A DNA stretch of 64,000 nt, from contig JAVBNE010000005.1 in assembly GCA_031551755.1 (NCBI GenBank), positions 24,583-88,582 on the forward strand, read 5' to 3'. The position numbers and the translations under genes were made by a program. Origin of the DNA: JAVBMU01 sp031551755. GTDB taxonomy: Bacteria > Actinomycetota > Actinomycetes > Actinomycetales > Cellulomonadaceae. The notes under the pieces are model-generated. The model was not told the origin of the DNA. It searched no databases and saw nothing but the letters and a program-made list of their open reading frames with translations. Shown here one piece after another: positions 34,638 to 42,840 of this stretch (its first letter is position 1; the number at the start of each line of letters is the position of its first letter).

Positions 34638-35073
34638 CGTCGACATCGGTCTTAACGTTGACCACCCGGAACTCCTTGTCAAGGTCGACGTCCACCTTCG
34701 TTCGAGGTGCTGTTCGGACCTCGACTTCGTACGTGTGGTCGAAGTCATCGGGGTCGGCGTAGGTGGCTTCCGTGACGGTGCCCCCGCCGGTCTTGTCGAG
34801 TGCGGCACGTGAGGCCTGGCGAAGGATGTCGCCAGTCAGTGGGGTGTCGTCGTCGGGGTGCCCGGTGTACACGCCGCTTCCCTGTGCGGTCCGGTCATCA
34901 GTGCGGTCGTCCGAGGTGTGGGGGCTCGCCGAGCTCGGGGTGATGGTGTCGCCGGTCGTGCTGTTGACGGTGGCTTCGCTGTCAGTGGTGCCTTGACCGG
35001 TGCAGGCACTCAAGGCCAGAGCCAGAACGGCGGCGGCGATTGCGGCTGGGGCTCGGTAGGTGTGCGTGTGCAT
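34627..35073 (-). CDS. PepSY-like lipoprotein
   Basis: Lipoprotein of 148 residues with signal IAAAVLALALSAC. A Ser/Thr/Asp-rich linker follows, then a PepSY-like domain: ILRQASRAALDKTGGGTVTEATYADPDDFDHTYEVEVRTAPRTKVDVDLDKEFRVV; the C terminus is acidic (TDVDDDH). PepSY domains bind peptides or inhibit enzymes at the cell surface. It is the first gene of the operon that continues into the DUF7282 lipoprotein and the two-component system. ATG 35073 has GAGAGGC upstream; the frame extends further but lacks signal-peptide character. Confidence 0.75.
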   Translation of the reverse strand: MHTHTYRAPAAIAAAVLALALSACTGQGTTDSEATVNSTTGDTITPSSASPHTSDDRTDDRTAQGSGVYTGHPDDDTPLTGDILRQASRAALDKTGGGTVTEATYADPDDFDHTYEVEVRTAPRTKVDVDLDKEFRVVNVKTDVDDDH

Positions 35074-35217
35074 CGTTCTGCCTCTCATGCTAGCCGGACC
35101 ATCGTGGTCCGATCCCTGGTGGATCCAGGTTCCTTGGCACTCACATTGCAGACGCAAAGTGACGGTCGGATGAGCGCATGATGAGGAGGTTTTCATCTGA
35201 GGCAGTCAGCTCGAATA

Positions 35218-35314
35218 CTCGAGCCGGTCAGAACACGGGCTTGCCACCGGTGACGCGCAGCATGGCGCCCGAGACGTAGGACGCCGATAGCGGCGAGGCC
35301 AGGTAGACAAAGGC
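35218..35314. repeat. duplicate of SDR 3' end (copy 1)
   Basis: About 97 bp beginning CTCGAGCCGGTCAGAACACG match 36030-36126 with roughly seven mismatches, in direct orientation 812 bp apart. The copy encodes the last about 29 codons of the SDR gene. Confidence 0.85.
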
Positions 35315-35617
35315 GAAGTCGAACGCGATATCGATGACGCGCGGTCGCTGCTCACAGCCGCGGCGCGTGGGCGGCCGCAGCCCACATCCGTCGGTTCCGC
35401 ACGTACTCGAACGGGGTCTGTCCCAACCGGCCCTGAACAGCCTGGCCGCATGGAACCGCGAGTACCCGGCAGCCGAGGCGATCTCGTGCAAGGTCAGCGG
35501 CTCACCCAGATGTGCGTCGATGTACGCAGCCATTCGGCTGACGGCATCGGCCGGCAGGTGCGCGGCCGCGCCGTCCTTTGGGTTCATTGCGTCTCCGGTC
35601 TCGACAACCAGCTTCAT
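35228..35617 (-). pseudogene. AraC-family remnant fused to a duplicated SDR tail
   Basis: Open frame of 129 residues. It starts like an AraC/GyrI-type regulator (ADAVSRMAAYIDAHLGEPLT LHEIASAAGYSRFHAARLFRA). It then loses the frame: the expected LGQTPFEYVRNRRMWAAAAH is present in a different frame, and RVIDIAFDF returns in the original one. From FVYLASPLSASYVSGAMLRV to the stop it is the C terminus of an SDR protein, nearly identical to that of the gene at 36040-36900. This is a decayed regulator chimera, not an intact protein. Confidence 0.8.
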
Positions 35618-35725
35618 TGATCAGCCGGTCCGCGTTTTGACCCGGCTTGCTCTGCTCGGTGTCCGTGGGCGCACGGTCACGCGGTGACGCCAGGGGGAAG
35701 CGAGTGCCGGTAGTGGTGGCGACCG

Positions 35726-35950
35726 CTACATGGAGTCGCGGAAGAGCAGCAAGCCGCCGATCACTGCCCCGGCCCACAGCACCATGAGCACGGCCAGGTA
35801 GATGCGCGGCCCGAGGTTCGTGCGGCGCTGTTCCGGGGTGAGGTTGCGGAACGCGATCTTGAAGCCCACCGAGCCGATCACCGCGAGCACCAGTGTGACG
35901 ACCATCAGAACGAACCTGGCGTTCTGAAGCGGATAAGGTCCGAGGTCCAT
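35726..35950 (-). CDS. small two-helix membrane protein
   Basis: Protein of 74 residues, MDLGPYPLQNARFVLMVVTL..., with two hydrophobic helices (FVLMVVTLVLAVIGSVGFKI and IYLAVLMVLWAGAVIGGLLL). Between them is a short charged loop (FRNLTPEQRRTNLGP). No characterised family is recognised. AGGAAG lies upstream of ATG 35950; the longer frame to 35983 is less likely. It sits between the chimeric pseudogene and the intact SDR gene, all on the minus strand. Confidence 0.65.
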   Translation of the reverse strand: MDLGPYPLQNARFVLMVVTLVLAVIGSVGFKIAFRNLTPEQRRTNLGPRIYLAVLMVLWAGAVIGGLLLFRDSM

Positions 35951-36029
35951 GGCGTTCTTCCTGTCGGGGAGCAGGGCTGTCATGTCGGTCGAAGCTTAGC
36001 GTGCGTGCGTCGTTCGCAGTGTCGGGCTT

Positions 36030-36126
36030 CTCGAGCCGGTCAGAACACGGGCTTGCCACCGGTGACGCCCAGCACGGTGCCCGAGACGTAGGACGCCGAT
36101 AGCGGCGAGGCCAGGAAGACGAATGC
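36030..36126. repeat. SDR 3' end repeat (copy 2, intact gene)
   Basis: Parent copy of the 97-bp direct repeat; it forms the 3' end of the SDR gene and its immediate downstream bases. Confidence 0.85.
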
Positions 36127-36900
36127 GGGCGCAACCTCCGCCGGCTGCCCGGCTCTGCCGAGGGGGGTGTCGCTGCCGAACGCCTCGACCTTCTCCGTCG
36201 GTTGTGTGGCTGGTTGTAGCGGAGTCCAGATCGGTCCAGGCGCGACGGCGTTCACGCGGATGCCACGTGGGCCGACTTCGGCGGCGAGGTTCGCGGTGAA
36301 GTTGACGATGGCGGCCTTCGTCGCGGCGTAGTCGAGCAGACTCGGGGAGGGATCGTAGGCCTGGATCGAGGCGTTGTTGATGATCGCAGAGCCATCTCCG
36401 AGGTACTCCAACGCCGACTGGGTGACCCACACCAGGGCGTAGAGGTTCGTCTTGAACGTGCGGTCGAGGTCGGCTGTGGTGACATCCGCGATCGACTCTC
36501 GCCGAGCCCACTGGAAGCCCGCGTTATTGACCACGATGCTGAGGCCACCGAGTTCGGTGGCCGCTTGGCGCACGACCGATCGTGCGGTTTCCTCCTCCGT
36601 CAGATCGCCCGGCAGACGGATGCACCGCGCACCTGCCCGGGTGACCCAGGCGGCCGTCTCCTCGGCGTCGTCTGCCTCCGCGGGCAGGTAGTTGATCGCT
36701 ACGGCGGCGCCCTCACGGGCGAAGGCGATGGCGACTGCCCGGCCGATGCCCGAGTCACCCCCAGTGATCAGCGCGCGGGCGCCGGTCAGCCGATGCGCCC
36801 CCGCATAAGAGGACTCGCCATGGTCGGGGGTTGGTGCCATCGCCGATGTTGCGCCTGGTGGGGACTGTTGCTGTCCGGGAAACTGCCGGTCATCGGTCAT
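36040..36900 (-). CDS. short-chain dehydrogenase/reductase (YghA/GsiB-like)
   Basis: NAD(P)-dependent oxidoreductase of 286 residues. The cofactor motif ALITGGDSGIGRAVA, the NNAG motif (VVNNAGFQW) and the catalytic YxxxK (LLDYAATKAA) are all present. The N-terminal 35 residues are Pro/Gln-rich, as in general-stress SDRs of the YghA/GsiB group. The C terminus SPLSASYVSGTVLGVTGG is typical. GAAGGAAG lies upstream of ATG 36900. The substrate is unknown. The 3' end has been duplicated at 35.2 kb. Confidence 0.88.
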   Translation of the reverse strand: MTDDRQFPGQQQSPPGATSAMAPTPDHGESSYAGAHRLTGARALITGGDSGIGRAVAIAFAREGAAVAINYLPAEADDAEETAAWVTRAGARCIRLPGDLTEEETARSVVRQAATELGGLSIVVNNAGFQWARRESIADVTTADLDRTFKTNLYALVWVTQSALEYLGDGSAIINNASIQAYDPSPSLLDYAATKAAIVNFTANLAAEVGPRGIRVNAVAPGPIWTPLQPATQPTEKVEAFGSDTPLGRAGQPAEVAPAFVFLASPLSASYVSGTVLGVTGGKPVF

Positions 36901-37235
36901 CGTTCACTTCCTTCGAACGGGGCATTCGCCATCTGGACCCAGAACTCGACCGTGCGCGTGGAGCCCGATTGCCGCAACTGGATACGAAAATGTCGGAAAT
37001 CGGCGAACCGGCCGTGCATCGCCACGGCGGCCAAAATAGCTGTGTTTCTGCCTGCTGACGGTTTTCGCTCGCGGTCGACGATGCTGTTGTCCGCAATACC
37101 ACCAGCCGTCATTGTGCGGTCAGGATCTCCGCAGCTAAATCACCCGCTGCGAGGCGTCCATGCGTTGCGAGTGCACAACCCCGCCGGTAGCCTTTTGGCC
37201 AATTAGTGTCGTTGCTGTACATACGGAGGCCGCTG
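36901..37235. other. intergenic region between divergent SDR and phosphoesterase genes
   Basis: 335 bp without a convincing gene. It holds the SDR ribosome site (near 36908-36915) and CGGAGG at 37224-37229 for the phosphoesterase. Short open frames on both strands here lack ribosome sites and similarity. No clear palindrome was seen. Confidence 0.6.
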
Positions 37236-40001
37236 ATGGCTGTTCAATCAATGTGGTTCGGCCCGGCCTCCTTGGTCCGTGGGCGCCGGGCGCTCGCCGC
37301 CACCATGGTGGTCGCGGGCGCGCTCACTGCGTCGAGTCTGGTGGTGCCGGCCTCGCCGGCCGATGCGGCTGCGGAGCCGACGACGTTCACCATCGCGCAG
37401 GTCCCGGACACCCAGCAGGAAGTGGTGACGGCGGGTGCGCCTCTGTTGACCAGCCGTTATCAATGGCTGGCAGACAATAAGGACGCGCTGAACCTCAAGT
37501 ACGTGGCGCACAGCGGCGACGTCGTCAACTGGGGGGTCGCCGACCCTGCGCAGTTCACCCGGGCGGACACGGCGACCAGGATCCTGGACGCCGCTGGACT
37601 CTCCTATGGCTATGCGATCGGCTCCAACGACTCGGCCGCGGTGACGGTCGGCGGTGGCGCAGCCGTCGGTGATGTGGGCGCCAATCTGCGCAACACCTCC
37701 GCCTTTAATGCGACTTTCCCAACCTCTCGATTCAAAGACGTGGGCGGCACCTTCGAGCCGAACAAGGTCGACAACATGTGGCAGGCCTTCAATGCTGGCG
37801 GCAAGAGCTGGCTGGTCTTGACCATGGAAATGTGGCCGCGGCAGTCGGCTGTGGACTGGGCCAAGAAGGTCGTCGAGTCCCACCCGGACTCGAATGTCAT
37901 CATCAACACGCACGTCAACATCGACACGACGGGGACCCGGCGGACCGCGGGTGTCTACGGAAACCTCAATGCCCAACAAGTATGGGACCAGCTGGGGTCG
38001 CGGTACTCGAACATCAAAATGATCCTGAGTAGCCAGTACGGCCCGAACGGTTCCTACGCCAACACGGTGACCGGTGTGCTGGGAAACAAGGTGCTCCAGG
38101 TGCTGACGTCCTACCAGTCGAACGACCAGAACCACGTGCGCCTGCTCAAGGTGGACGCTGCGGCTGGGACGGTCTCGAGTTCGGTGTATGTCAGTAAGGC
38201 GACTACCGGCGCCTTCCAGACCGGATACGTGACGGATGCGTACTCGAACTTCAGCGTGGCTGCTATGGCGTGGGTCGGCGGGGCCACTCCCGAACCGGAA
38301 CCGGAACCGGAACCGTCGCCCACCGTCTTCACACTGGCCGACGTGCCGGATACACAGCAGGAGGTGACCACCGCCGGTGCGCCACTGTTGGTGGATCGCT
38401 ACCAATGGCTCGCGGACTCCAAGGACGCGCTGAATCTGAAGTACCTGATCCAGACCGGTGACCTCGTCAACTGGGGCGTCGCGGATCCGGCGCAGTTCAC
38501 TCATGTCGATGCAGCCACCCGCATTCTCGATGACGCCGGGTTGCCGTACACCTACTCGATCGGGAACCACGACGGAGCTGCGGTAGCGGTGGGCGGGAGC
38601 GCCGCGCCGGGTGATGTGCATGCGAACCTCCGCAATACCACCAAGTTCAATGCGACTTTCCCGGTGTCGCGGTTCAAGAATGTCGGCGGAACGTTCGAGC
38701 CGAATAAAATGGACAATATGTGGCAGACCTTCACGGCTGGGGGCAAGGACTGGCTCGTCCTCAGCATGGAGATCTGGCCGCGGCAGACGGTGGTCAACTG
38801 GGCCAAGCAGGTCGTGGCGTCGCATCCGAACCACAACGTCATCGTCTCCACTCACGTCAATGTCAACAACACCGGTGAACGGGTGACCACTGGTGTCTAC
38901 GGGGATCTGAACGCCCAGCAAGTCTGGGATCAGCTGATCTCGCAGTATCCGAACATTCGCATGGTCCTCTCGGGTCACTATCGACCGGACGACGCCGGCA
39001 AGGGCGGACACTACGCCGATGTCGTCACCGGCGTGAACGGCAACAAGGTCGTTCAGGTGATGACGGGATACCACTCGAACTACCAGAATCACACCCGCCT
39101 ATTGACGATCGACACCGCGAAAGGGACTCTCTCGAGCAAGGTGGTCGTGCACAAGTCCGTCAACGGGTACCCCAGCGGGACGATCGCGGACGAGCACTCC
39201 GATTTCCAGGTCAGCGGCATGAACTGGGTGGGTGGCGGCGTGACGCCGCCGGCTGCCACGGTGCCTGGCGCTCCGACAGGGGTCAGCGCCGTGCCTGCCG
39301 ACGGCGCCGCGACGGTGTCCTTCGCCGCGCCGGCCGATGGTGGTTCACCCATTGCCGGTTACACCGTGACTGCCAGCCCGGGCGGTCGCACTGCCACGGG
39401 TACCGCCTCGCCGGTGCGCGTGACGGGGCTGAACAACGGCACCGCGTACACCTTCACCGTGAAGGCCACGAATGCCGTCGGAACTGGTGCGGCCTCGGCA
39501 GCCAGTGCCGCGGTGACCCCGGTCGCACCACCGATGCCGGTCACGGAACTGCTACCAGACCCAGGCTTCGAGTCGGGGCTGTCGGGGTGGAAGGCGTTCA
39601 ATATCGGCACTCTCACGCGCGTGACCTCGCCGGTACACAGTGGCAGATATGCCCTGAAAGTCGTCTCGCCTTCCACGAGCATCAACCTGGTCGGTTTGAC
39701 CCAGAACACGGTCATCGAGAACTCGGTCGCGGGCCGGACGTACACCGCGCAGTGCTGGGTCCGGCCGAGCGCGCCCGGCTTGGAGGTCCGGATGGGCATG
39801 CTGGAGTACACGCAGAATTTCGGGTCGAACGTCAAGCTCGGATACACGATCGTCCCCTCGTTGCCGGCCAATGAGTGGACTCTGGTGAAGTTCTCCGGAA
39901 CGGCGACTGCTTCCGGTAAGCGCATCATTCCCCAGGTCTATGCCTCGTTCCAAACATCGCGGACCGGGTATCACGTGTACGACGATTGCTCGGTCTTCTG
40001 A
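37236..40001 (+). CDS. secreted tandem metallophosphoesterase with Fn3 and C-terminal beta-sandwich
   Basis: Secreted protein of 921 residues. The signal peptide covers about 1-45. Two homologous calcineurin-like phosphoesterase copies span about 49-348 and 362-667, joined by the linker PEPEPEPEPSP. A fibronectin type III domain (about 676-765) and a carbohydrate-binding-like beta-sandwich (DPGFESGLSGWKAF onward, about 774-921) follow. Copy 2 retains GDLVNWG (408), GNHDG (443), THVN (539) and SGHYR (579). Copy 1 keeps GDVVNWG (94) but has GSNDS (129) and SSQYG (265) at the equivalent sites, so it is probably inactive. ATG 37236 has CGGAGG six bases upstream. The ligand is probably a cell-wall or nucleotide phosphoester. 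Confidence 0.88.
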   Translation: MAVQSMWFGPASLVRGRRALAATMVVAGALTASSLVVPASPADAAAEPTTFTIAQVPDTQQEVVTAGAPLLTSRYQWLADNKDALNLKYVAHSGDVVNWGVADPAQFTRADTATRILDAAGLSYGYAIGSNDSAAVTVGGGAAVGDVGANLRNTSAFNATFPTSRFKDVGGTFEPNKVDNMWQAFNAGGKSWLVLTMEMWPRQSAVDWAKKVVESHPDSNVIINTHVNIDTTGTRRTAGVYGNLNAQQVWDQLGSRYSNIKMILSSQYGPNGSYANTVTGVLGNKVLQVLTSYQSNDQNHVRLLKVDAAAGTVSSSVYVSKATTGAFQTGYVTDAYSNFSVAAMAWVGGATPEPEPEPEPSPTVFTLADVPDTQQEVTTAGAPLLVDRYQWLADSKDALNLKYLIQTGDLVNWGVADPAQFTHVDAATRILDDAGLPYTYSIGNHDGAAVAVGGSAAPGDVHANLRNTTKFNATFPVSRFKNVGGTFEPNKMDNMWQTFTAGGKDWLVLSMEIWPRQTVVNWAKQVVASHPNHNVIVSTHVNVNNTGERVTTGVYGDLNAQQVWDQLISQYPNIRMVLSGHYRPDDAGKGGHYADVVTGVNGNKVVQVMTGYHSNYQNHTRLLTIDTAKGTLSSKVVVHKSVNGYPSGTIADEHSDFQVSGMNWVGGGVTPPAATVPGAPTGVSAVPADGAATVSFAAPADGGSPIAGYTVTASPGGRTATGTASPVRVTGLNNGTAYTFTVKATNAVGTGAASAASAAVTPVAPPMPVTELLPDPGFESGLSGWKAFNIGTLTRVTSPVHSGRYALKVVSPSTSINLVGLTQNTVIENSVAGRTYTAQCWVRPSAPGLEVRMGMLEYTQNFGSNVKLGYTIVPSLPANEWTLVKFSGTATASGKRIIPQVYASFQTSRTGYHVYDDCSVF

Positions 40002-40645
40002 CCATCGGTGACCGTAGGCAGAAGTGATTTCTTGGCACCCAAGTGCCAGCTGCTCAAAGGTCTTGAATCACCGGGTGCTTTCCTCGGCATGCCTGTGTGA
40101 CCCTCATCGGACGTCGGAATTGCGGTCATTGGTAGCGGGCTGGAGATCACCGCGATTACCGTAGCGTCTAGCGATAGGGGAATTCTGGACGAGAGTTCCG
40201 TTCGGTGACATGTGCGGGTGAATTGCCGTCCCGTGGCGGAGGTGCCCGGGCGCCGGTCGCGCATCCTGCCGATGGCACTCGGAAGCAGTGAGCCCCGCGC
40301 TCCGGCTCAGGAAGGCGAGGCTCGCAGTCCCGCCGAGTTCCCGTTGTAAGTCCTGTTCCGGGAATCCCGGCGTTGCGAACACGTGACCGTTTTACGGACG
40401 GCACTGGGGATTGTGGACCAGGAGCTCCAGCGCCCGCGCGCGTGTCAACGGGTGAAATTACGGACCGTACCAAGGCCCTGGGAGGCGCAGAAAGTCCAGA
40501 CAACACCCCACTTTTGTGGCGCTGAACTGGGCGGTAACACATGGCCACAACCTGGCCACTCGTCCAGGGCGGTCTCGTGCGTCGTTCGCAGACTGCTAAC
40601 CTTTGCCCCGAGGCGCCGACATTGTCCTTGTTCAAGGGGAGTTTC
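40002..40645. other. 644-bp intergenic region
   Basis: No convincing gene on either strand; reading frames across it are shadows without ribosome sites or recognisable products. A small hairpin TGGCAC-CCAA-GTGCCA (40033-40048) lies after the phosphoesterase stop and may help termination. AAGGGGAG at 40634-40641 is the ribosome site of the next gene. The length suggests a long promoter or leader for the OmpA-like operon or loss of a gene. Confidence 0.5.
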
Positions 40646-42088
40646 ATGCAGACCGATAAAAGCGCGCGATCTCGTAAGACCGGGATTGCCATCGTGGGAG
40701 CGTTGCTTGGGGGAACGCTGGTAGGTGTTCCACTAGTAGCGCAAAACGCCATCGCGGGGGACCTCGAACCTGGAGCACGCGAGACTCTCGCGTCTGCCGT
40801 GCCGGGCGTCGACGTCCAGTTCAAGGGGCGAGAGGCGACCGTCAGCGGCAGGGGCAAGTCCGAGGCCGAGCTGCAGCAGGCCGTGGCAGCCGTGGAGAAG
40901 ATCCGTGGTGTCCGATGGGCGAAGTTCAAGACGGCCAGTGACAGTGCTCTGCCGAGTGTGACGATGCCGAGCGCGACAGTGAGCGCTCCCACTGCGACCG
41001 CTTCGATCAAGCCGGGCACCTTTGGCTTGAACTTCTCGCCGGCAACCGGCGGGATCAAGGCACTCGGCTCAATCGATACGAAGGTGAATGCGGACGCGCT
41101 CTCGGCCCAGGTTTCCCGGGTCTTCGGCGCCAAACTGCTGGGCGACCTCAAGGTCGACCCGTCCATCAAGATGCCGAAGTGGTTCGGGTCGCTTCCGGGT
41201 GTGATGGCCAAGTTCCCAACGATCAAGACCGGCTCGATGAACATCGATACCGATGGCATCGCGCTGACGGGTTCACTGCCGGATCTGGCCGCGCTGAGTC
41301 AGCTCGAGGCAGCCGTCAAGGGCGTTGACTTCAAGACAGACCTCAGTGGGGTCAGCATCGACCCGCAGGTTCACATCACGACCGATGCGAAGGGCACCAC
41401 CTTGACGGGCGTGGTCGGCTCGGAAGCCGAACGAGATGCCCTGGTGAAGCAGGCGACTCGGGTCTTCGGTTCCCCGGTGGTCGACAACATGACTGTCGTG
41501 GCGAATGCGAAGGGCACGGACTGGTCGGCCGATCTTGTCTGGGCTCTGCCTTCCTTCCCGGCCATCAAGGGGGGCAAGCTCGATCTGACCTCAGACGGAC
41601 TGTCGCTCGGCGGCACCGTGGCCAAGGATGCCGATCTCTCCGCTTTGACCAAGGCCCTGAAGGGCTTCGGTGTGAAGGTGAGCAACGCCGTGAAGGTAGC
41701 GCCGGCGGCCACCACCACTCCGTCTGCCTCCGGCCTGAGCGACGCGCAGATGGCCCAGATCAACGGAACGGTCGTCAACTACGCCTGGGGTTCCTACTCC
41801 CTGGACAAGACCGCGATCGGCAAGCTCGACGCGATCATCCCGTTGCTCAAGCAGACCGACCAGACAGTGGTCATCACCGGTTACCTGTCCATGCCGCACA
41901 ACGGAGATCAGGGAGCGGACTCCCTGCGCCGGGCCGAGGCAGTGGCCGCCTACCTCCGCGCCAAGGGGATCGACCCGAAGCGAATCTCCGTGTCCGGTCG
42001 CGGCACCGCGAATGCGGTGGCCTCGAACGACACCGCACAAGGCCGTTTGGCGAACCAGCGGGCAACGCTGACCTTGAAGGGAAACTAG
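40646..42088 (+). CDS. OmpA-family protein with BON-like repeats (ArfA/OmpATb-like)
   Basis: Membrane-anchored protein of 480 residues. A transmembrane segment (about 14-34, IAIVGALLGGTLVGVPLVAQ) is followed by several BON-like repeats, for example GVDVQFKGREATVSGRGKSE, MNIDTDGIALTGSLPDLA and KGTTLTGVVGSEAERDALV. A C-terminal OmpA peptidoglycan-binding domain covers about 350-480 and ends with SLRRAEAVAAYLRAKGIDPKR and GRLANQRATLTL. The architecture recalls mycobacterial ArfA, but with more repeats. AAGGGGAG precedes ATG 40646. It is followed four bases later by a membrane H3TH protein, so the two form an operon. Confidence 0.85.
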   Translation: MQTDKSARSRKTGIAIVGALLGGTLVGVPLVAQNAIAGDLEPGARETLASAVPGVDVQFKGREATVSGRGKSEAELQQAVAAVEKIRGVRWAKFKTASDSALPSVTMPSATVSAPTATASIKPGTFGLNFSPATGGIKALGSIDTKVNADALSAQVSRVFGAKLLGDLKVDPSIKMPKWFGSLPGVMAKFPTIKTGSMNIDTDGIALTGSLPDLAALSQLEAAVKGVDFKTDLSGVSIDPQVHITTDAKGTTLTGVVGSEAERDALVKQATRVFGSPVVDNMTVVANAKGTDWSADLVWALPSFPAIKGGKLDLTSDGLSLGGTVAKDADLSALTKALKGFGVKVSNAVKVAPAATTTPSASGLSDAQMAQINGTVVNYAWGSYSLDKTAIGKLDAIIPLLKQTDQTVVITGYLSMPHNGDQGADSLRRAEAVAAYLRAKGIDPKRISVSGRGTANAVASNDTAQGRLANQRATLTLKGN

Positions 42089-42092
42089 AGTT

Positions 42093-42725
42093 ATGTCTTG
42101 GTACACCGCTGGCGAGATCTTCGTCTGGCTGCTCATCGCCGCCATCCTCGGCTTCATCCTGGGATGGCTCATCAAGGGACTGCTGTCCCGTGGTTCGAGC
42201 GGGGACGACTCGGCTGAGCTCAAGGCTTCGCTCAAGAAGAGCCGGGAGCTGAACGCGAAGCTCGAATCCGACCTCAAGGCCTCGCAGGAGGCCGGTGCCG
42301 AGCTGGAAACCAACCTTCAGAAGTGCCGCGAGAACCGGGTTCAGCTGGAGGCCGACCTGCGCCAGGCCCGCGAGGTGAAGGCGACCGCCCCCGACACCAC
42401 GGCCCGCACGATCGTGGGTGCCCCGGTCTCGAAGCCGGCCGCCGCACGCGAGCGTGTCGTCGAGATCGCCCGCCGGACTGCCGGTGACGGTGAGAACCCG
42501 AAGGACGACCTGGTGGAGGTCCACGGCATCGGTGAGGTCATCTCGAAGATGCTCTACTCGATGGACATCACGAGCTTCCGCCAGATCGCCCGGTTCGAGG
42601 CTGAGGACATCGCGATCGTCTCCGACGCCCTCGAGGTCTTCCCGGACCGCATCGAGCGTGACGACTGGATGTCGTCCGCTCGTGAGCTGCACATTGCCAA
42701 GTACGGAGTCGATCCGCTGGCCTGA
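42093..42725 (+). CDS. membrane coiled-coil protein with C-terminal H3TH domain
   Basis: Protein of 210 residues. An N-terminal transmembrane helix (FVWLLIAAILGFILGWLIKG) leads to a coiled coil of about 65 residues (ELKASLKKSRELNAKLESDL...), then a linker. A C-terminal helix-hairpin-helix domain (DLVEVHGIGEVISKMLYSMDITSFRQIARFEAEDI) is of the type annotated as predicted flap-endonuclease-like H3TH. Its position four bases after the OmpA-like gene suggests a membrane complex. Whether the H3TH part binds DNA or is a protein module is unknown. Confidence 0.78.
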   Translation: MSWYTAGEIFVWLLIAAILGFILGWLIKGLLSRGSSGDDSAELKASLKKSRELNAKLESDLKASQEAGAELETNLQKCRENRVQLEADLRQAREVKATAPDTTARTIVGAPVSKPAAARERVVEIARRTAGDGENPKDDLVEVHGIGEVISKMLYSMDITSFRQIARFEAEDIAIVSDALEVFPDRIERDDWMSSARELHIAKYGVDPLA

Positions 42726-42733
42726 TTCACCTG

Positions 42734-42776
42734 GACGACGGCCCAGTCACCGAGTTTCGGCGACTGGGCCGTCGTC
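42734..42776 (+). terminator. terminator of the OmpA-H3TH operon
   Basis: Perfect 15-bp stem GACGACGGCCCAGTC / GACTGGGCCGTCGTC with a 13-nt loop, starting nine bases after the stop codon. Confidence 0.8.
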
Positions 42777-42840
42777 GTCCGCCCGGCTAGAGTCGTTCCG
42801 CGTCGCCCGTTACACGCTCCACTCGATCGGAGACCCACCT

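Noticed and set aside
35502..36134. 210-codon minus-strand frame covering the small membrane gene
   Set aside because: Different frame from the two-helix protein with its own ribosome site; composition is shadow-like.
37248..39092. 614-codon open frame antisense to the metallophosphoesterase
   Set aside because: Shadow of a high-GC gene; the sense frame has signal peptide, domains and a ribosome site, and the antisense product is Arg/His/Val-rich without known features.
40002..40645. Possible small protein or non-coding RNA in the 644-bp gap
   Set aside because: No open frame with a ribosome site and no clear promoter-terminator pair could be identified; only a short hairpin is visible.
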